The notes beneath the pieces were generated by a model. The model searched no databases and was not told the origin of the DNA. It saw only the letters and a list, made by a program, of their open reading frames with translations. 6,632 nt of DNA, from positions 1-6,632 of the forward strand of contig JAHFMA010000029.1 of the NCBI GenBank assembly GCA_023264475.1, given 5' to 3'. Below, in pieces: positions 5,382-6,632 of the stretch. Source of the stretch: Candidatus Parcubacteria bacterium (GTDB taxonomy: Bacteria > Patescibacteriota > Minisyncoccia > Phycocordibacterales > PALSA-1337). Each line of letters begins with the position of its first letter. Positions within the stretch are counted from its first letter, which is position 1. The position numbers and the translations under genes were made by a program.

Positions 5382-6047
5382 ATGCCATACCTACACTGGG
5401 ACGAGCAGACCATCACCGACCTCTCCGAGAAGGCTGTCGCCGACATGTATGCCCGCGGATATGTCTTCACGCGCAAAGGCAAAGGCGTGATGCAACAGAC
5501 CCGCTCCTGCCGCATCGACCTGTCCAAGTTCGAGCTTTCCAGCGAGAATCGCCGAATCATCAAAAAGACGGATGATTTGTCGATTGGTTCAGCCGGCCTA
5601 CCGCTTACCTATTACTCTTTTGAGATTGCCAAGATGGGCAAAGATTTCTATGAGCAAAAATTTGGTGAGAAGATCATGAGCGCGAACAAGATCAAGGAGA
5701 TTCTAACGAATCCTATTAAGAGCAATTTCAACACTCTTTTGAATTTTGCTCCTAGCACTACGGCTATTGGATATGCGATTTGCTACAAAAATGTCGAGCT
5801 GCTCCACTATTCCTATCCGTTTTATGATCTAAGAATATCCAACAAGGATATGGGTCTCGGAATGATGATCTGCGCGATTCGTTTTGCCAAGGATAACGGC
5901 CTGAAATACATTTATCTCGGCTCCCTCCAGCGTCCCGGGGACACCTACAAGCTCCAATTCGCCGGCCTGGAATGGTTCGACGGCGGCCCAGCCGGTAGCG
6001 GCAAGTGGCAGACCGATGTCACACCGCTCAAGGACATCCTGAAATAA
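5382..6047 (+). CDS. Arginyl/leucyl-tRNA-protein transferase-like (ATE/Bpt-type) GNAT protein
   Basis: A 221-residue protein resembling the family that moves an amino acid from aminoacyl-tRNA to an amine acceptor, classically the N-terminus of proteins (N-degron pathway). SCRIDLSKFELSSENRRIIKK (42-62) matches the family's block of the type VRIxVxxFxPSxxQRRxxxR. The GNAT C-terminal part has LLHYSYPFYDLRISNKDMGLG (140-160), corresponding to the YSFxDPxxxxRSLG region, then GLKYIYLG (173-180) like GLPYVYLGYW, and DTYKLQFAGLEWFDGG (187-202) like the KMxYKxxFxPxE segment. Bacterial members are usually about 235-250 residues. This one lacks the N-terminal CPYL segment and the paired cysteines before the RI motif, keeping only C43 in this region. 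It starts 12 bases after mraY with no ribosome site, so cotranscription is likely. A Fem-like role on peptidoglycan precursors is a possible alternative to protein tagging. Codons between about 5540 and 5890 are markedly AT-rich compared with both ends. Confidence 0.65.
   Translation: MPYLHWDEQTITDLSEKAVADMYARGYVFTRKGKGVMQQTRSCRIDLSKFELSSENRRIIKKTDDLSIGSAGLPLTYYSFEIAKMGKDFYEQKFGEKIMSANKIKEILTNPIKSNFNTLLNFAPSTTAIGYAICYKNVELLHYSYPFYDLRISNKDMGLGMMICAIRFAKDNGLKYIYLGSLQRPGDTYKLQFAGLEWFDGGPAGSGKWQTDVTPLKDILK
5541..5890. other. AT-rich block inside the transferase gene
   Basis: Hand counting gives 41% G+C for 5581-5880 (124 of 300), against 61% for 5401-5520 and 60% for 5881-6000. The block covers roughly residues 54-169 of the transferase. 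It uses TTT, ATT, TTG and AAA codons that are scarce in the flanks and in neighbouring genes, yet the reading frame is continuous. This fits a mosaic gene formed by recombination with a lower-GC homologue. Relaxed codon selection or an assembly join cannot be excluded. Confidence 0.7.
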
Positions 6048-6080
6048 AAAAGCGCCATCCGATGATGACGCTTGCATTTT
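6046..6080. terminator. Bidirectional intrinsic terminator between convergent genes
   Basis: AAGCG (6050-6054) and CATC (6056-6059) pair with GATG (6064-6067) and CGCTT (6069-6073), with one C/A mismatch and a CGAT loop. A run of six A precedes the stem and TTTTT (6076-6080) follows, so the structure can end transcription from the transferase side and from the minus-strand gene. It begins immediately after the transferase stop and ends at the stop codon of the opposing gene. Confidence 0.8.
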
Positions 6081-6632
6081 TCACCTCCCACGCGGGGAGA
6101 ATGATAATATCGTCCTCAACCCCAGATATGCTGAATCTCTGCGTTGATTCTTGGTGACGCCCGAGACGAGCCGGCAGATCGACGCTTCAGGAATGATGGC
6201 GACATACCTGCTCGCCTGCCACGGAAGCCCGAGGCTCAGCCGGACCGCGGTCGTAGACTTGCCGAGACCATACATGCCTCCCGTCTTGGCACCTTCGAGG
6301 CTGGCTGTCAGCTTCGACTTCCTGGTCAGCTCATAGCTCCCAGACAGCCCTGAAACGGTCCTCGCCCAATCTTGCAGGGTCGGGATCGCGTACTTTGGCA
6401 CTAGCTTGTATGGCAGAGGATTGTGCGCGTTGCTGCCGGGTTCAACAGGGTCCCAAGACACATAGCGGGCATTCAGCCACATATCCGCACGCTTGCTTTT
6501 GAACACTCTGACGCCCAAGCCGAGCTCCCAGCTATCGACGTCCATGTCGACATGGAACATACCCTTGGCTATGGAGAGCGGCTCGGCCACATCGCGACGG
6601 CTATAAGAAGCGTCATAGGACAGCGCGCCGCT
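6081..6632 (-). CDS. C-terminal part of an unrecognised beta-strand-rich protein (cut by window edge)
   Basis: The frame is open to the right edge and gives 183 residues, so the true start lies outside; a GTG at 6590 is internal or at best an alternative start. No family is recognised. The visible part has repeated stretches with alternating polar and hydrophobic residues: WELGLGVRVF, ADMWLNARYVSW, GLSGSYELTRKSKLTASLEG, TAVRLSLGLPW, YVAIIPEASICRL and YLGLRTILSF. They are separated by polar turns, as in antiparallel beta sheets or beta-barrel proteins. There is no long hydrophobic helix in the visible part. The C-terminus is FSPRGR rather than the terminal aromatic residue typical of outer-membrane barrels. 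It converges on the transferase gene across a terminator hairpin, so it belongs to a different transcription unit. Strand pattern is seen; barrel or surface location is only a guess. Confidence 0.6.
   Translation of the reverse strand, partial: SGALSYDASYSRRDVAEPLSIAKGMFHVDMDVDSWELGLGVRVFKSKRADMWLNARYVSWDPVEPGSNAHNPLPYKLVPKYAIPTLQDWARTVSGLSGSYELTRKSKLTASLEGAKTGGMYGLGKSTTAVRLSLGLPWQASRYVAIIPEASICRLVSGVTKNQRRDSAYLGLRTILSFSPRGR

Noticed and set aside
4808..5575. A long plus-strand open frame overlapping mraY and the transferase (255 codons).
   Set aside because: Its translation is dominated by Arg, His, Leu and Pro, as expected for an out-of-frame reading of GC-rich coding DNA. It runs through the fully conserved mraY frame.
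6085..6099. CTCCC/GGGAG inverted repeat as a second terminator.
   Set aside because: It has only five pairs, lies in the coding end of the minus-strand gene, and is not followed by a T-run; the hairpin at 6050-6073 explains termination better.
1..6632. tRNA, rRNA, CRISPR, transposase, integrase or phage signatures.
   Set aside because: I saw no cloverleaf-like segments, spaced direct repeats, terminal inverted repeats or mobile-element proteins; almost all of the window is occupied by ordinary genes.

Overview
The window is a compact, GC-rich (about 60% in most genes) bacterial segment. It carries six complete protein genes and one gene cut by the right edge. There are no rRNA, tRNA, CRISPR or insertion-sequence signatures. 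Several traits suggest a Candidate Phyla Radiation (Patescibacteria, probably Parcubacteria-like) genome: tiny intergenic gaps, near absence of Shine-Dalgarno sites, an mraY outside a dcw cluster, a DUF4015-type protein, and an unusual ATP-grasp protein. This assignment is an inference from gene content and style, not from a marker tree.

Left part, minus strand (8-2125): an operon read right to left. It encodes RsmI (16S rRNA 2'-O-methyltransferase), a small protein with two membrane segments and a proline-rich tail, and a membrane-anchored putative glycoside hydrolase of the DUF4015 type. The last two overlap by ATGA. A consensus-like promoter (TATAAT) sits on the rsmI stop codon and would start transcription at the ATG of the small protein.

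Centre and right, plus strand (2181-6047): four genes in one direction. They are an ATP-grasp ligase-like protein, a papain-fold (NlpC/P60-like) candidate cysteine hydrolase, MraY (lipid I synthesis), and a small GNAT-fold protein resembling bacterial arginyl/leucyl-tRNA-protein transferases. The first two are 5 nt apart, and mraY and the transferase 12 nt apart. A 43-nt gap with a candidate promoter separates the pairs. The rsmI and ATP-grasp genes diverge from one 55-bp region with interleaved promoters. The set suggests peptide-bond chemistry near the cell envelope: a ligase, a hydrolase, the first lipid-linked peptidoglycan step, and a possible aminoacyl-tRNA-dependent aminoacyltransferase. 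No direct evidence shows that they act together.

Right edge, minus strand (6081-6632): the 3' part of an unrecognised protein rich in amphipathic beta-strand patterns, convergent with the transferase across a hairpin that can terminate in both directions.

Main points for a second look: the ATP-grasp/NlpC-like/MraY/transferase neighbourhood, a sharp AT-rich block inside the transferase gene, repeated promoter placement that predicts leaderless mRNAs, an enlarged cytoplasmic loop in MraY, and a perfect 10-bp inverted repeat inside rsmI.
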